From the NCBI GenBank assembly GCA_030686995.1, contig CM060704.1, positions 114,988,042-115,052,041 of the forward strand: DNA of 64,000 nt. The letters are read 5' to 3'. Every line of letters starts with the position of its first letter. Position 1 is the first letter of the stretch. Source of the DNA: Artemisia argyi (lineage: Eukaryota > Streptophyta > Magnoliopsida > Asterales > Asteraceae). The notes below the pieces were generated by a model. That model was given only the letters and a program-made list of their open reading frames with translations. It had not been told where the DNA came from and ran no database searches. Positions 11,398-22,857 of the stretch are shown piece by piece. A program made the translations under genes and the position numbers.

Positions 11398-12061
11398 TTG
11401 GTATCAATTTTCACGAAGAGCTATTTGACATTGATTACTTTATTGGCCGATTGATACAAAAGAGAATTTGTCGTCTTACACATAAATTGGTCAATTAGAG
11501 GATTATTTTATTTGGGATTAAGTTGGTGTCGGTATAGTGTATTATTTTGATACTGATTGGTCTTCAATGCAAGAGGTATAGCAAGTGGAACAGTTTGACC
11601 ATTTTTGGTGCAACAGAGGTTTATACTGCTGTTATAGATTATTTCTACTGCTACACTAGCATGTTTCTACTGCTGTCATAATTTTCTGCTGCTAGCGTTA
11701 TTTGTTTCTGCTACTTGAAAGAATGTTTCTGCTGCTGCGCTTAAAGTGTTATTCGATATTGGGCAATGTACATGGATTTGGTTTTCGAATGAGATAGTTC
11801 ACACACACATGGTATTTTGGTTCACACACACAAGGAAGATTTTGGTTTATTTGTTCGTAAATGATTTATGGCTCGTTCTTTTTAGATTAATTGATTACGA
11901 AGAAGACTGATTATTATTTATTTGATGTTGTAGTTGAGTTTCACAAGTTTGTGTTCTTATCATATCTCAAAGTGGGGTGTTACACTTTGAAGATAACTTG
12001 TTTGTTTTATACGGTGGTGATGAAGACTTGTCAAATCTAGTTTTCATAGGTCAAGGGGAGG

Positions 12062-12277
12062 ATGGACGAAGACCTAGTTAGCTATCACTTGAAGGAGCAT
12101 TGTAGTGCTCAGTGTCTCAGTGAAGATGAGGATTTTGTCAAGAGATTGCGGTCTACTTATATATTTGGTTTTGGGTATAAGTTCAAAGTCACATGGATAG
12201 TACAAGACATAAGACACAAGTTTGGGTTATTCTACTTCTTCATCAAGTTCGTTATATTTGGTTTTCTTCACATGTGA
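12062..12277 (+). CDS. Short ORF inside the Copia-like element, unrecognised
   Basis: An ATG-initiated 71-codon frame begins MDEDLVSYHLKEHC and becomes hydrophobic toward its end. It lies between a purine tract (12054) and several more AGGGGAAG motifs. No domain is recognised and it may be chance; it is listed only because it is the longest frame in the element. Confidence 0.2.
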   Translation: MDEDLVSYHLKEHCSAQCLSEDEDFVKRLRSTYIFGFGYKFKVTWIVQDIRHKFGLFYFFIKFVIFGFLHM

Positions 12278-12583
12278 TCATTACATAGAGCCTACAGAAT
12301 TAAAGATTCAAGAGATGGTAAACATATTGGTTTCAGGGGAAGCTTATTGATTAAATGGTTAACCATCTACATGCACCACTCGAGGGGAAGTTTATATTGC
12401 TTACATTCCCTATTTTTTGATAACAAAAAGGGGAAGAGATGTTGAAGTGGCATGGCATGGACTAAGGGGAAGACAAAGATTGTTTCATTCATGGCGAGAT
12501 TTACTTATCTCAATTTCTCTACTTCGTCTAGGGAAGTTCGTACAAGATACGTGGTTGTTTGTCATCATCAAATAGGGGAAGAT

Positions 12584-13116
12584 TGTTGGGTCTATTAGAT
12601 TTGATGATACAAAACAAGAAAGAATGAAATAATATGGACTTAATATGACAAGAAGGAAATATAGGGAAGTTCGTACAAGATTCGTGGTTGTTTTGTCATC
12701 ATCAAATAGGGGAAGATTGTTGGGTCTATTAGATTTGATGATACAAAACAAGAAAGAACGAAATAATATGGACTTGCTTGCAAAAGAAGATTTATATTTT
12801 AGTCCTTCGTAGTATTCTTGTAACCCTAATTCTGTATTATATAAACAGAATACAGGGAATAGGTTTTTGATTATGTCTTCCACAATGTAAATATCAGAAA
12901 GGTGTGTGTGTGTGTGTTCTAGGGCGTGTAAACTATAAACGCCTAGAACTAGTTAATGTTGTTTGTATCCTCTAAGGTCTGAGATGTCTTAGATCCTTGT
13001 TACATTTAGGTAACATGTTGTTATTCTGATCAAATAATAATTGGAGGTGATTGGGAAAAACCTTGTGTCAATAACTTTGATTTGTTCTTATTCTGCTGCA
13101 TGTTATAATCATTGTT
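12584..13116 (+). repeat. Copia-like 3' LTR with duplicated polypurine tract and LTR head
   Basis: The tract plus the first about 78 bp of the LTR (12529-12661) is repeated, so LTR heads begin at both 12584 and 12718. The second copy continues as the longer LTR to 13116. The unit is about 134 bp. Confidence 0.65.
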
Positions 13117-13311
13117 ATTGTTAACCCTAGATGCTTAAAACGGTCCAAGGAGTCTAACAAACTCCACAATATAAAGCATAGTAAAATCAATACTTCGTTA
13201 CTTAACAAAGGTAAATATTTTTTCAAAGAACACTCAAATAACTATAAGCTTTCTTGTAGCTCGCCTGATGTATGGCATCCATTGCACAATTTGCAATTGA
13301 TCCACAACACA

Positions 13312-13470
13312 TCACTTCAAGTGTCGATTTGTACGTAATAATCCCTTGGTGGCGACCCTAAATGAACTTAGCTCCTCATACTCAAACTCCACACTTTCTT
13401 CTAATACCCACTGAACTATTTCATCATCATCTTTCTCATCCTCTGAATCACTTAGCTCCTCCTGCTCCAT
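13312..13470 (-). CDS. Small acidic ORF, unrecognised, possibly an exon fragment
   Basis: From the ATG at 13470 the frame gives about 52 residues: an acidic start (MEQEELSDSEDEKDDDE) and then WVLEESVEFEYEELSSF. Composition is less random than neighbouring frames. It has no recognised relatives, and no complete gene surrounds it. Confidence 0.2.
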   Translation of the reverse strand: MEQEELSDSEDEKDDDEIVQWVLEESVEFEYEELSSFRVATKGLLRTNRHLK

Positions 13471-13499
13471 CACAATTTCATCATTTGTAATACTCACCG

Positions 13500-14257
13500 A
13501 ACGATCACCTCAATCATGAACATTTCCATTTTCCTCAAGTAAACTCAACTAATATAAGTAAATCAAAATGTATAATTCAGGCATCTGTTTGTTAACAGCT
13601 AATGCATAACTGTTATATAACTGCATCACAATTATGAAATTTCATTTAGTCATTTAATCAAACACCTTGTGTGCAGTTTTTGTAAACATGTTTCAAAGTC
13701 TTTTTTCTTTTTCACAAATTTGCTTCAAATAACTAATCTATAGAGTGAATTATGTCATAAAACACTTAAATTTGATACATCTATAAAAACACATGTTGAT
13801 TACCGAATCAAAATTCATAAAACAAAAGCTTTGCGCATAACAAACGTGAATCAATACAGATAAAATCTAACAAACACGTATATTAGTTATACATTTGATC
13901 TTAGATAACAAAACTAACAAAAATATAATCGAATTAAGTTAAGAAACTTATTTTGTTCGATAATTTGAGAATTAGAACGAGATGATTTAGTGAAGGTGAC
14001 AACTTACAGGGTTTATTATGTTTACTGGAAGAAATGAGAGAAAAAAGAAATGGACCGTGAATCAGAGAAAGAAGAAATGAGAAGAAAAAAATAGGAATTA
14101 TATATGATAAGATAGAATTTACATACTTGTCCCTTGAAAAATGAAGTATAGGACAAACAGCCCCTGTAGTTGGAATGAAAAAAGGAGGGGAAAGGGAGGA
14201 GGTGATTTGTACACTTTTCTTATTTTTCTATCAAAGTGAGCTTTTTCAAGAACCCAC

Positions 14258-14260
<3 letters not shown>
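13500..14260. other. AT-rich sequence without recognised genes
   Basis: I see no ORF of interest, no terminal repeats and no RNA gene here. Confidence 0.4.

Positions 14261-14328
<68 letters not shown>
14261..14328. repeat. Compound (CT)n(TA)n microsatellite
   Basis: About 29 bp of CT units pass directly into about 40 bp of TA units. Confidence 0.95.
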
Positions 14329-14330
<2 letters not shown>

Positions 14331-14722
14331 TTTTATTTTTAACGATTATAATGTTCTCTAATTAAAAGAAAATATATGTCCGTTAGTGTCCATTTAACTT
14401 TTTAATGGGTTAAATATGTCCATTTAAAAAAAATAAAATAAATATTAATAATAATAATAAAAAAAAAAACGTAAGTCTTTTACAAATTAGCTAAAATTAG
14501 CTTATTTTTCTTGTTTTTGGCACACATTGCCACCTCTATGTATATTGTTTGGGAATTGATTGGCACATTCCACAGTACAAGCAGATAAAGCACAGTGTGA
14601 GTTTTGTACAACTAACTGAAGCATGTAAAAGAGTGTCCCAATAAATAATGGGAGTATGCAAATCACTAGCCATACTGTTTACTGTTACTGCTATTCATAC
14701 TACTCACTCTCACTATTACTTA

Positions 14723-15213
14723 GAGCATTGGGTATCGTCGTGCCATGGCTTCAAGCCGTGGCACAAAAAGTACTGTCACGTCAACAAAAATCTTCACGGC
14801 ACCACATTTCAGGGGTATTCGTTGGCACCAGAATTTCTGGTGCCGTCGGCCATTTTTTTTTACAAAAATTTAAATATACACAATATAAACTAAAATAAAC
14901 TTCATTATTAATATTAAAAACAAACATTACATATTAAAAAAAAAAACACACACACACATTACAATTAAAAAAACACGCATTGTGATTATTTTGAGTTGTT
15001 TGGATTCATGATTGAAAGATTTGTATGAAAAAATGAGGATGGAATTAGATAAATAGAAGTAGAGATTTAATAGATTGGAAGTGTGTGTGGAAAGTATGGA
15101 ATAATAAGGGGTATTTATAAGGTTTTTTTGGGTTTATTTATTTATTTTTTTTATTATTATTTTTTTGGAAAAACTATGAAAAAACGGCTAGAAAGCCGTT
15201 GGTACCAAGGTCC

Positions 15214-15246
<33 letters not shown>

Positions 15247-15410
15247 TAGCCATTATTCTCTTTGCCAAGAAGAAGAAAAAAAAAGTGCTATGGCGCTGAG
15301 CGGTTGGGACGGCGCGAGGCCCGACAACGCCACCACCGGTCCGATGTGCCATCGGGTTTCGTCGGCTGGTGGTGATGGCGCCAGCCATAACTTACCGATA
15401 CCTCCCGCTC
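14723..15410 (-). mobile_element. PIF/Harbinger-type MITE, TSD TTA
   Basis: Ends GAGCATTGGGTATCG and CGATACCTCCCGCTC are imperfect inverted repeats, bounded by TTA at 14720-14722 and 15411-15413, the PIF/Harbinger target duplication. On the minus strand a TATA-like TTATAAATACC (about 15110) precedes an ATG at 15009 followed by NPNNSK and a stop, which resembles the start of the MYB-like ORF of plant Harbinger elements. So the MITE seems to have kept an old promoter and start. A poly-A run (about 15219-15245) and a GC-rich end near 15290-15400 are also present. Confidence 0.7.
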
Positions 15411-15692
15411 TTAAAGATGACCGATACAAATAGTCTTGATGCAATAAACCCACTAGATGCGTTTGTCTACAATTTATGACAAGATAATTTAAATAAATGA
15501 TGATAACCGGAAAATTCAGATCTACAAAATCAACCATTTCAACATACAATTTATTTTTAAATTTTTTTTTAAATGTGTAATATTATTATGTTTATTAAGT
15601 TTGAAAGATACATAAAATATTATTGCATTTTTTTGTCACACTTATAAAAGAATGTCACATTTGAAAGTTTAGTTATAGTTTTGTCACACTTA

Positions 15693-15999
15693 GAGCGCGT
15701 TTAGTAAAGGAAAATCGGGGGGTTTTTAAGAAAATTTTTTCAAAAAAACCAAAGAAAATAGAAAACGCGTTTAAATTGAGTTTTTTCTAAAAGTTTTTTT
15801 GGAAAAATGAAAAACCTGTTTTCTAAGTTTGTAACTAAGTTTTGGAAAACTCCCTTTATGAGTTCTCCATAGGTTTTTTACTTTAGAAAACCTTATCTAA
15901 ACACGTTTTCAAGTGTTTTCTAAAAAAAGAATAGCTCCCCATTTTCCAGAAAACTAAAAAATAAAAACTAAGAAAACTTTTTCATTACTAAACGCGCCC
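15693..15999. mobile_element. Tourist-like MITE, TSD TTA
   Basis: GAGCGCGTTTAGTAA at the left and TTACTAAACGCGCCC at the right are inverted repeats, flanked by TTA at 15690-15692 and 16000-16002. The 307 bp element is non-coding, with internal inverted TTTTCTAAAA-type segments. Confidence 0.8.
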
Positions 16000-16339
16000 T
16001 TAATGTCTCCTCTCTTCTCGATTACTCTTGCGTTGAAAAAGTATGTGTGGCAAATTGTACAATACGCTTTTAAGTCTGGGAGAAGTTTATCTTTAATTAA
16101 TTTCCACACTTGTATAGAATAATTTTTTTGCACATTTAAAATTGTGAATAGGAATAAATTTTTTTGCAAAGTGATAGTTAATATATTTAGGTGAAACAAA
16201 TACAATCAATCGTTAATTATTTACATGATTTTCTATAACTAATAAAACATATATACAGTTGTCATTTTTGTTATAGTCAGCATATTTTTTTGGTTACATA
16301 TAGTCAATATTTTAGGTGAAACAAATACATGTCCAATAA

Positions 16340-16530
16340 TTTCGTGGGTCTCATAATACTTTAGGTGTATTTTTGTGTGAATTTTTATGTCCTTTTTCAT
16401 AGGACCCTCACAAGTTAGGCAAACCAAAAGTAATATGAGACTCACGAAAAGGATATAAAAATTCACATAAAAGTAACACAAATGTATATAAAAGTATTAC
16501 TTTTATATACATTTGTGTGAGTCCTTAAAT
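16340..16530. repeat. Small foldback repeats
   Basis: TCGTGGGTCTCATAATACTT pairs with AGTAATATGAGACTCACGA. Just downstream, CACAAATGTATATAAAAGTA pairs with CTTTTATATACATTTGTGTG around a short loop (about 16478-16522). These are probably MITE remnants; no target duplication was recognised. Confidence 0.6.
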
Positions 16531-17226
16531 ACTTACTTTTATGTATTTTTTGGTGTGTTTGCACAGGCAACAAAAACCCTTTCAAGAAATATAACATAAA
16601 ACCAATTTAGGGGTACTTCAGCAGTCTAATACGGAGTATTTAAAGTGCTATTTAATTAAAAAGAAAAACAAGTTAATGGTAGAAAGAAGACAGCAATAGA
16701 GTAGTTGGATGATATGTCCATTTTTGTATGTATATGTTTGTAAGAGAATTACTCACCTCCTTTGCCACTCTAACGTGGAGCTCTTCATGGATAGCCATTG
16801 CACCAGCCCAACCTCCTCATCCTTTCTCATGTTGGTGTTGCTCGTCTGCACGACGAAGCATGCAAATCTGACATTTGTACTTTTTCTTCTTCTTTTTATG
16901 AGTGGAAAATAAAATAAAGTTATAAGTGGTGTGCTCCAAATGAGTAAATTGATAGTATTAGTTAATGAACTTTGTTGATTTAATAACACTTATCTAAATT
17001 TAGAAAAGCTTGAAAGAGACTATGTTTAATATTATGAAAATCATAAATTGTGCCTTAAATAATAAAGTTTTAGGCAAAGATAACACAAATGCATTTCACA
17101 ACAAATAAATCTTTTAGTATATCGGTTTATCATGTTTTATGCATTTTGTTTATAGAAATTGTCTGAGAAACTGGCACAATAAAATAAGGGATAATTTCAT
17201 ACATATTCAATTTAAATATCAAAATG
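16531..17226. other. AT-rich spacer, no firm gene
   Basis: A minus-strand block near 16753-16830 reads like a short exon ending before GTGAGT, but an in-frame stop and lack of recognisable relatives prevent a call. Confidence 0.3.

Positions 17227-17292
<66 letters not shown>
17227..17292. repeat. (AT)n microsatellite
   Basis: Uninterrupted AT units next to the outer edge of the large foldback element. Confidence 0.95.
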
Positions 17293-17294
<2 letters not shown>

Positions 17295-20200
17295 GAGTCA
17301 CTTTATTTTGCATACTCTAATTTTGGTGCATACCAAAGGACAAATCCTCACTATCTATCTAGTTTGATCTAATAGTGAGGATTAACCTAAGATTAAATGG
17401 GAAACATAAGTCCATGTTTTTTTTTTCATCTTTTTTCTTCTTGTCTTTCTTATTGTTATTTTTTTCTTTCTTTTCTTTCTTTTTTTTTTTTTCTATCAAT
17501 TCACGTAGATTTATTTTTTTTTTATTATTTTTTTTAGTTCACTTTTGTTAATTCACGTTTTTTTTCGTTTTCATACGTCTTTTACTGTTCTCAAACGTTT
17601 TCGCTCGTTTTCGCTCGTTTTCTTACGTTTTTCGTCCGCTTTCTTACGTTTTCGCCCGTTAACGTCTGTTTTCATACACTTTCGTCTTGTTTTCATACGT
17701 TTTTCGTCCATTTTCTTACGTTTTCACCCGTTAACGTCTATTTTCATACGCTTTCATCTGTTTTCTTACATTTTCGTTCGTTTTCATACGTTTTCGGTCG
17801 TTTTAATACGTTTTCGTCCATTTTTCATACGTTTTCGCTTTCATACGTTTTCGTCCATTTTCATACATATTCATTCATTTTCTTTCGTTTTCGTCCAGTT
17901 TTCACACATTTTTGTCCTTTTCATACATGTTTTTACACTTTCATACGTTTTCTTCCATTTTCATACATTTTCATTTATTTTTGTCCGTTTTTAAATGTGT
18001 TTTGCTATTTTTCAGACGTTTTCATATGTTTCTAAATATCACAAGTGATATTATGTGATATTCTAAACATCACAAGTTATATTCTAAATATCACAAGTGA
18101 TATTATATGATATTTAGAATATCACAAATGATATTCTAAATATCACAAGTGATTTTCTGTGATATGCAGAATATCACAAGTGATACTATGATTACCACAA
18201 ATGATATTCTGGATATCATAAGTAATATTCATACATTTTTCATACGTCTTCGTCCGTTTTCAGACGTGTTTTACGCTTTCATACGTTATTCGTCCGTTTT
18301 CATACATATTCATTCGTTTTCTTACCTTTTCGTTCGTTTTCATACGTTTTTGTCTGTTTTCTTTCGTTTTCGTCCAGTTTTCAAACGTTTTTGTCCTTTC
18401 ATACATGTTTTTACACTTTCATACGTTTTCTTTCGTTTTCATACATTTTCGTCCATTTTTTTACGTTTTCGTCCGTTTTTCATTTGTTTTCGTCCATATT
18501 TAAATGTATTTTTGCCGTTTTTAGACGTTTTCATATGTTTCTAAATATCACAAGTGATATTCTGTGATATTCTAAACATCACAAGTTACATTATGAATAC
18601 CACAAGTGATACTCTGTGATATTTAGAATATCACAAGTGATATTCTGAATATCACAAGTGATTTTCTGTGATATGCAGAATATCACAAGTGATACTATGA
18701 GTACCACAAATGATATTTTGGATATCATAAGTAATATTCTGTGATATTCAGAATATCAAAAGTGATATTCTAAATATCATAAGTGATTTTCTGAATATGA
18801 CAAGTGATTTTCAACAAATGTTTTGTAGCATGAAAATCACAAAGTGATATTCTGAAAATCACAAGTGATACATATTCAGAAAATCATAAGTGATATTTAG
18901 AATATTATCACCATTGATATTCAGAAAATTACAAGTGATATTCTGAATATCAATTGTGATATTCAGAAACGTATAAAAATGGACGAAAACGTAAGAAAAC
19001 GGACGAAAACGTAAAACAACAGACTAATACGTATGAAAACGGACGAATACATATGAAAACAGACGAAAACATGAGAAATTCACAAGTGATATTCAGAATA
19101 TCACAAGTGATATTCAGAAATCACTTGTGATATTAAGAAACGTAAGAAAATGGACAAAAATGTAAGAAAACGGATGAATACGTATGAAAACGGCAAAAAC
19201 GTATGAAAGCTTAAAAACACGTATGAAAATGGACCAAAACGTATGAAAAATGGACGAAAGCGAAAGAAAACGGATGAAAACGGACGAAAACATATTAAAA
19301 CGAATGAAAACGTCAAAATTCAATGAAAACGTATGAAAACGGATAAAAATGGGCGAAAACGTAAGAAAACGGATGAAAATAGACGAAAACGTAAGAAAAC
19401 AGGCAAAAATGTATGAAAGCGTAAAAACAAGTCTGAAAACGGACGAAAACGCAAGAAAAATAGACTAAAACGAAAGAAAAATAGATGAAAACGGACAAAA
19501 ACGTATGAAAACGAACGAAAACATAAGAAAACAGATGAAACGTAAGAAGATGAATGCAAACGGATGAAAATGTATAAAAACGGACGAAAACGTTTGAAAA
19601 TAGACGAAAACATCTAAAAATGAGCGAAAACATAAAAAACGGACAAAAATGTTTGAAAATAGACGAAAACGTATGTAAACATATGAAAACAGACAAAAAC
19701 GTATAAAACAGACGAAAACGTATAAAAACGGACGAAAACGTTTGAAAACGGACGGAAACAGACGAAAACGTTTGAAAAGAGACGAAAACGTATAAAAAAC
19801 GTATGAAAATAGACGAAAGTATATGAAAACAAACGAAAACGTATATAAATGAAGAAGAAGGGAAAAAATGTGAATTAAAAAAAAGAAAAAAAAAAACTTG
19901 AATTAGGAAAACAAAAAGAAAAAAAAAAAGAATAAGCGTGAAAAAAAAAGACAAAAAAAAAATAATAATAAAAAAGGCAAAAAGACAAAGAAAAAGGAAA
20001 AAACATGGACTTAGTTTTCCATATTTAATCTTAGGTTAATGCACACCGTTAGATCAAAATAGATGGATGGTGAGTATTTGTCCTGATGACGTATAGCCTA
20101 TAGTTGGGCCACAAGCCCAAATTATAGACATTACTAAGCCCAAACCCACCACGAATGGGCTATCATGACAAATGACCTGGGTCGTTAATACTAACGGCTT

Positions 20201-20760
20201 GGGCTCACGAAGCCCAAAGCCCAACCAAACTAACCGGGCATGCGATAAGGATCTTCTATTCATGGAATAGATATCTTTACCCCGGATAAGCACTACGCGT
20301 GCGAAGAGTAAGGAGCACGATACCTACACGGTTTCTGCGTCCTATATATAGAATTACATATTCTCATTGAAAGGTACGATTTACACAATCCCTAACTCTT
20401 CTACAAACCCTAAAACCGATTACTTACTCTCACGCCGGAGTCTAATCGTGGGAGACAATCCCACGATAAGCCTAACAGTGTTGTTTGCTTTCTTAGTGCG
20501 CAGGTTTCACAAGCACTAAAGTTCTAATTGGTACGAGAGCAGGAGTTCAAACAAGGTAAGCCCAACTTTTGTATCAACAAGTGGCGCCATCCATGGGACC
20601 CGAACCCACGACCACGTGTTTTAAATTACATTACATATTAATTTTTCTCATATATACAAAATACATGACATAGTATGCACCAAATAGTATGCATTTTAAT
20701 TTTTCTCATATATATACACCCAAAATACATGTTTTAAATTACATGACATATAATGTATTT
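17293..20760. mobile_element. Large multi-block foldback element
   Basis: The left edge (GGACAAATCCTCACTATC then TTAATCTTAGG in inverse) recurs inverted at about 19990-20083. Inside, the left half (17555-18040 and 18235-18545) is made of roughly 20-bp units like TTTTCATACGTTTTCGTCCG; the right half (18970-19075 and 19140-19850) carries the reverse complement. Blocks of ATCACAAGTGATATTCTGAAT units (18040-18235, 18545-18970, 19080-19140) lie between them. Poly-T rich 17405-17550 mirrors poly-A rich 19855-20005. After the LTR fragment, TATGCACCAAATAGTATGC near 20677 continues the mirror of the left flank. No transposase is present. Long frames here are repeats read through and are not genes. Confidence 0.8.
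20084..20600 (+). mobile_element. Solitary 5' LTR plus primer site, inserted in the foldback arm
   Basis: TGATGACG...ATCAACA (20084-20579, 496 bp) is followed 2 bp later by TGGCGCCATCCATGGGACC, a Gypsy-type primer site, and then element sequence stops. A TATA-like CCTATATATAG lies at 20341-20351. This is one LTR and leader of an element otherwise lost. Inverted-repeat sequence of the foldback resumes beyond it. Confidence 0.65.
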
Positions 20761-21018
20761 AAAGTATGTTTTAGATGAATATTTTATTATTGTCTTTTAG
20801 TTGGGTATATATAGAATTAATTTATAAAATAAAATTGATAATTTATACGTAATAACGAAATTTCTGCAAAATTTCATTTTCTACAAACTAATTAATTGTT
20901 TAGTCGTCAACTTTTGACATTGCAATCGCGAAAGACACAGGAATATTCTTAGAATATGACAAAATAATAAAACTATACGACAACTAGTCAATTAGCAATT
21001 AGCAATTAGCAATAAAAA
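20761..21018. other. AT-rich spacer
   Basis: Only a short ATTAGCA triplication (about 20990-21012) stands out. Confidence 0.4.
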
Positions 21019-21021
21019 TAA

Positions 21022-21203
21022 GAGAAACTATTAGCTACAATTAATTGTAGCTAATTAGCTTCAATTTTGTGTTATAAATGTGGGTTCTTAATTCATTTTG
21101 TGAGTCTTGATTTTTTTTCTGTAGGTCCTTGATTCAATGCTAGTATATTTTTTTATAAAGGATTGTAGCGAATTGGCTACAAAAATTGTAGTCAAGCTAT
21201 CCC
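21022..21203. mobile_element. Small Tourist-like MITE, TSD TAA
   Basis: It is flanked by TAA at 21019-21021 and 21204-21206. The left end contains a perfect 26-bp palindrome at 21030-21055 (ATTAGCTACAATT and its reverse complement). The right end repeats CTACAAAAATTGTAG inverted. It is non-coding and 182 bp long. Confidence 0.65.
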
Positions 21204-21206
21204 CTA

Positions 21207-22097
21207 AAAATAATGTGTCTAGAAGCTATTAAAACAATCTCAAAAATATTTTAGATATATAATAATGGTACTCAACAAATATTGCAACTAGCATAAGAGC
21301 AACTAGAAAATCCACTTTCGGTTCTTATCTATAGTTCTATACTATGGAAAAAAATAATTGGTTAGGAAGCAGATTGATTTAGAAGCAAGTTGGTTAACAA
21401 GTTTGTTAGAAAGCAGGTTGGTTGTTCAAAATAAAATTATTTGGCTTAATAATCTCTATCATCTCTACTTATAAAGCATAAAAACAATTAAATATGTAAC
21501 CGAATAACCAAATAACGCAAAATATAATCAATGTACCCGTCACCGCAATATGTGGGTATCGTTCTGGTATTTATTAAGGAACAATACTTTGCCCAGTATT
21601 ATATCTACCTCAAGGATCTACATGATTAAAGAGAAAAGAAAAAGATACGTTCTGTAGCCTATTGATTTAAGTCGCTTACATCATTTTTATAATATGACAA
21701 AATTAAAACATCATTTTGTTTTTATATTTTTATGACATTGGTATAATAGTTTATACTACGTAATATTTTGTAACATGATAAGTGGACCTATTCAATGCTC
21801 TTTTGTTCCAAATCCATGGTGTCGACCAGTGGCCACTTATCACATTGTCAAGAATCTTCTAGTGTTGGTTATCATGATGGTTTATTCTTCCTCTATTTTT
21901 TTTTTCTTTTCTTTTTCTCTCTAAATATTGATAAAATAACAGACTTTGCTTATTTATTAAGTTTAGCAACGTAATAACGTAATTATTTAGTTATTAGAAT
22001 TGAAAATTACCATCTCGTTAAATAAGATGATATCGTATTTGAGTTCTTTTAGTAAGTTTCAAATGTAGTCATTGCATTCGTAATACAATTTGAAATT
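21207..22097. other. Spacer with one dispersed repeat copy
   Basis: Bases 21777-21900 resemble 41948-42064: ATGATAAG, GCCACTTATCA, CAAGAATCT and ATTCTTCCTCTA occur in the same order in both. The rest is AT-rich with no recognised gene. Confidence 0.45.
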
Positions 22098-22649
22098 GAG
22101 GGTGTTAAGGGATAAGTATAAGCCCAAGCCTGGTTTGTGGGGTTGGGTCCATTAGGGTTTCATTATGTATTGCCTATATATATCGTGTTAATAAAATATA
22201 TCACCTCACTGGGTTTACAATATTCTAACATGGTATCGGAGCAGGTCTGATCCCCAGACCTAGGTGGCTAAGTTGAGCCGCCTCACATAAGCCGCCCTGT
22301 CAAACCCTAATCATACTTCGTGAATGCGTATTAAGTCTCGTCTCCGTCGTTCGGTTGTATTCACATCATCCAAGTCACAACTTTGTTTCAATAAGTTTAT
22401 CATCCTTCAAAGTTTGTGATTAGATGAAGATGTGGCAAAGTTTGTTATTATCCTTCAAAGTTTGTAATGGGACAATGGCATTATAAAGAATTGTAAAGTT
22501 GGGATGAGAGTGAACTGGTAGAAAATATATTTGTTGCGGCAAATTTATTTAGAGCTTCGCTTCAGTTTGTTTTTTTTTTTATTGATGATAATGATTAAAA
22601 AAAAAATTATAGTTATTTTTATGTTTGTTTGTTAGTCGATTGTTCGTAC

Positions 22650-22802
22650 GGCTTTGTTACCAGTCGACTAAAGTTGACCGTTGGTACCAATCCCTAAAGT
22701 CGACCGTTGGTACGGTGTTGTTACCAGTCGACTTAGCCGACCGTTGGTACCAGTCGACTAAAGTCGACCGTTGGTACGGTTTTGTTACGAGTCGACTAAA
22801 GT
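22650..22802 (+). repeat. GTCGAC-rich short tandem repeats inside the TRIM
   Basis: Repeated CCAGTCGACTAAAG and GTCGACCGTTGGTAC units occur five or more times. GTCGAC is itself palindromic, so the block can fold in several ways. Confidence 0.75.
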
Positions 22803-22857
22803 TATGTTTTTCTTACGTTAATGTTTTGTTTTTCTTTTCTTTTCTAGTTTGCTACTT

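Larger units (their letters stand above)
10774..13116 (+). mobile_element. Decayed Copia-like LTR element
   Basis: Direct repeats beginning TGTTGGGTCTATTAG start at 10774 and 12718. The downstream copy is preceded by the purine tract ATAGGGGAAGAT, a typical Copia arrangement. A possible 5' LTR end (ATTATGCA, 11397) is followed by TGGTATCA, the core of the initiator-tRNA primer site. The internal part (about 11399-12583) is short and has no gag or pol. The 3' LTR stops matching at 13116, so it is truncated. It also lacks about 50 bp near its start relative to the 5' copy. Confidence 0.6.

Noticed and set aside
16753..16830. Minus-strand exon-like block ending at GTGAGT
   Set aside because: An in-frame stop, no recognisable motif and no neighbouring exon.
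18000..18960. Regularly spaced direct repeats that superficially resemble a CRISPR array
   Set aside because: Spacers are not unique, the repeats are diverged and palindromic, and this is a plant nuclear sequence.
17545..19954. Several long frames rich in Phe, Arg, Ser and Val (up to 213 codons) on both strands
   Set aside because: They are the CGTTTTC/GAAAACG arrays read through; the peptide is a simple repeat and appears in inverted copies.
20581..20610. tRNA-like similarity at the primer site
   Set aside because: Only the 3' acceptor complement is present, as expected for a primer binding site; no tRNA can fold.
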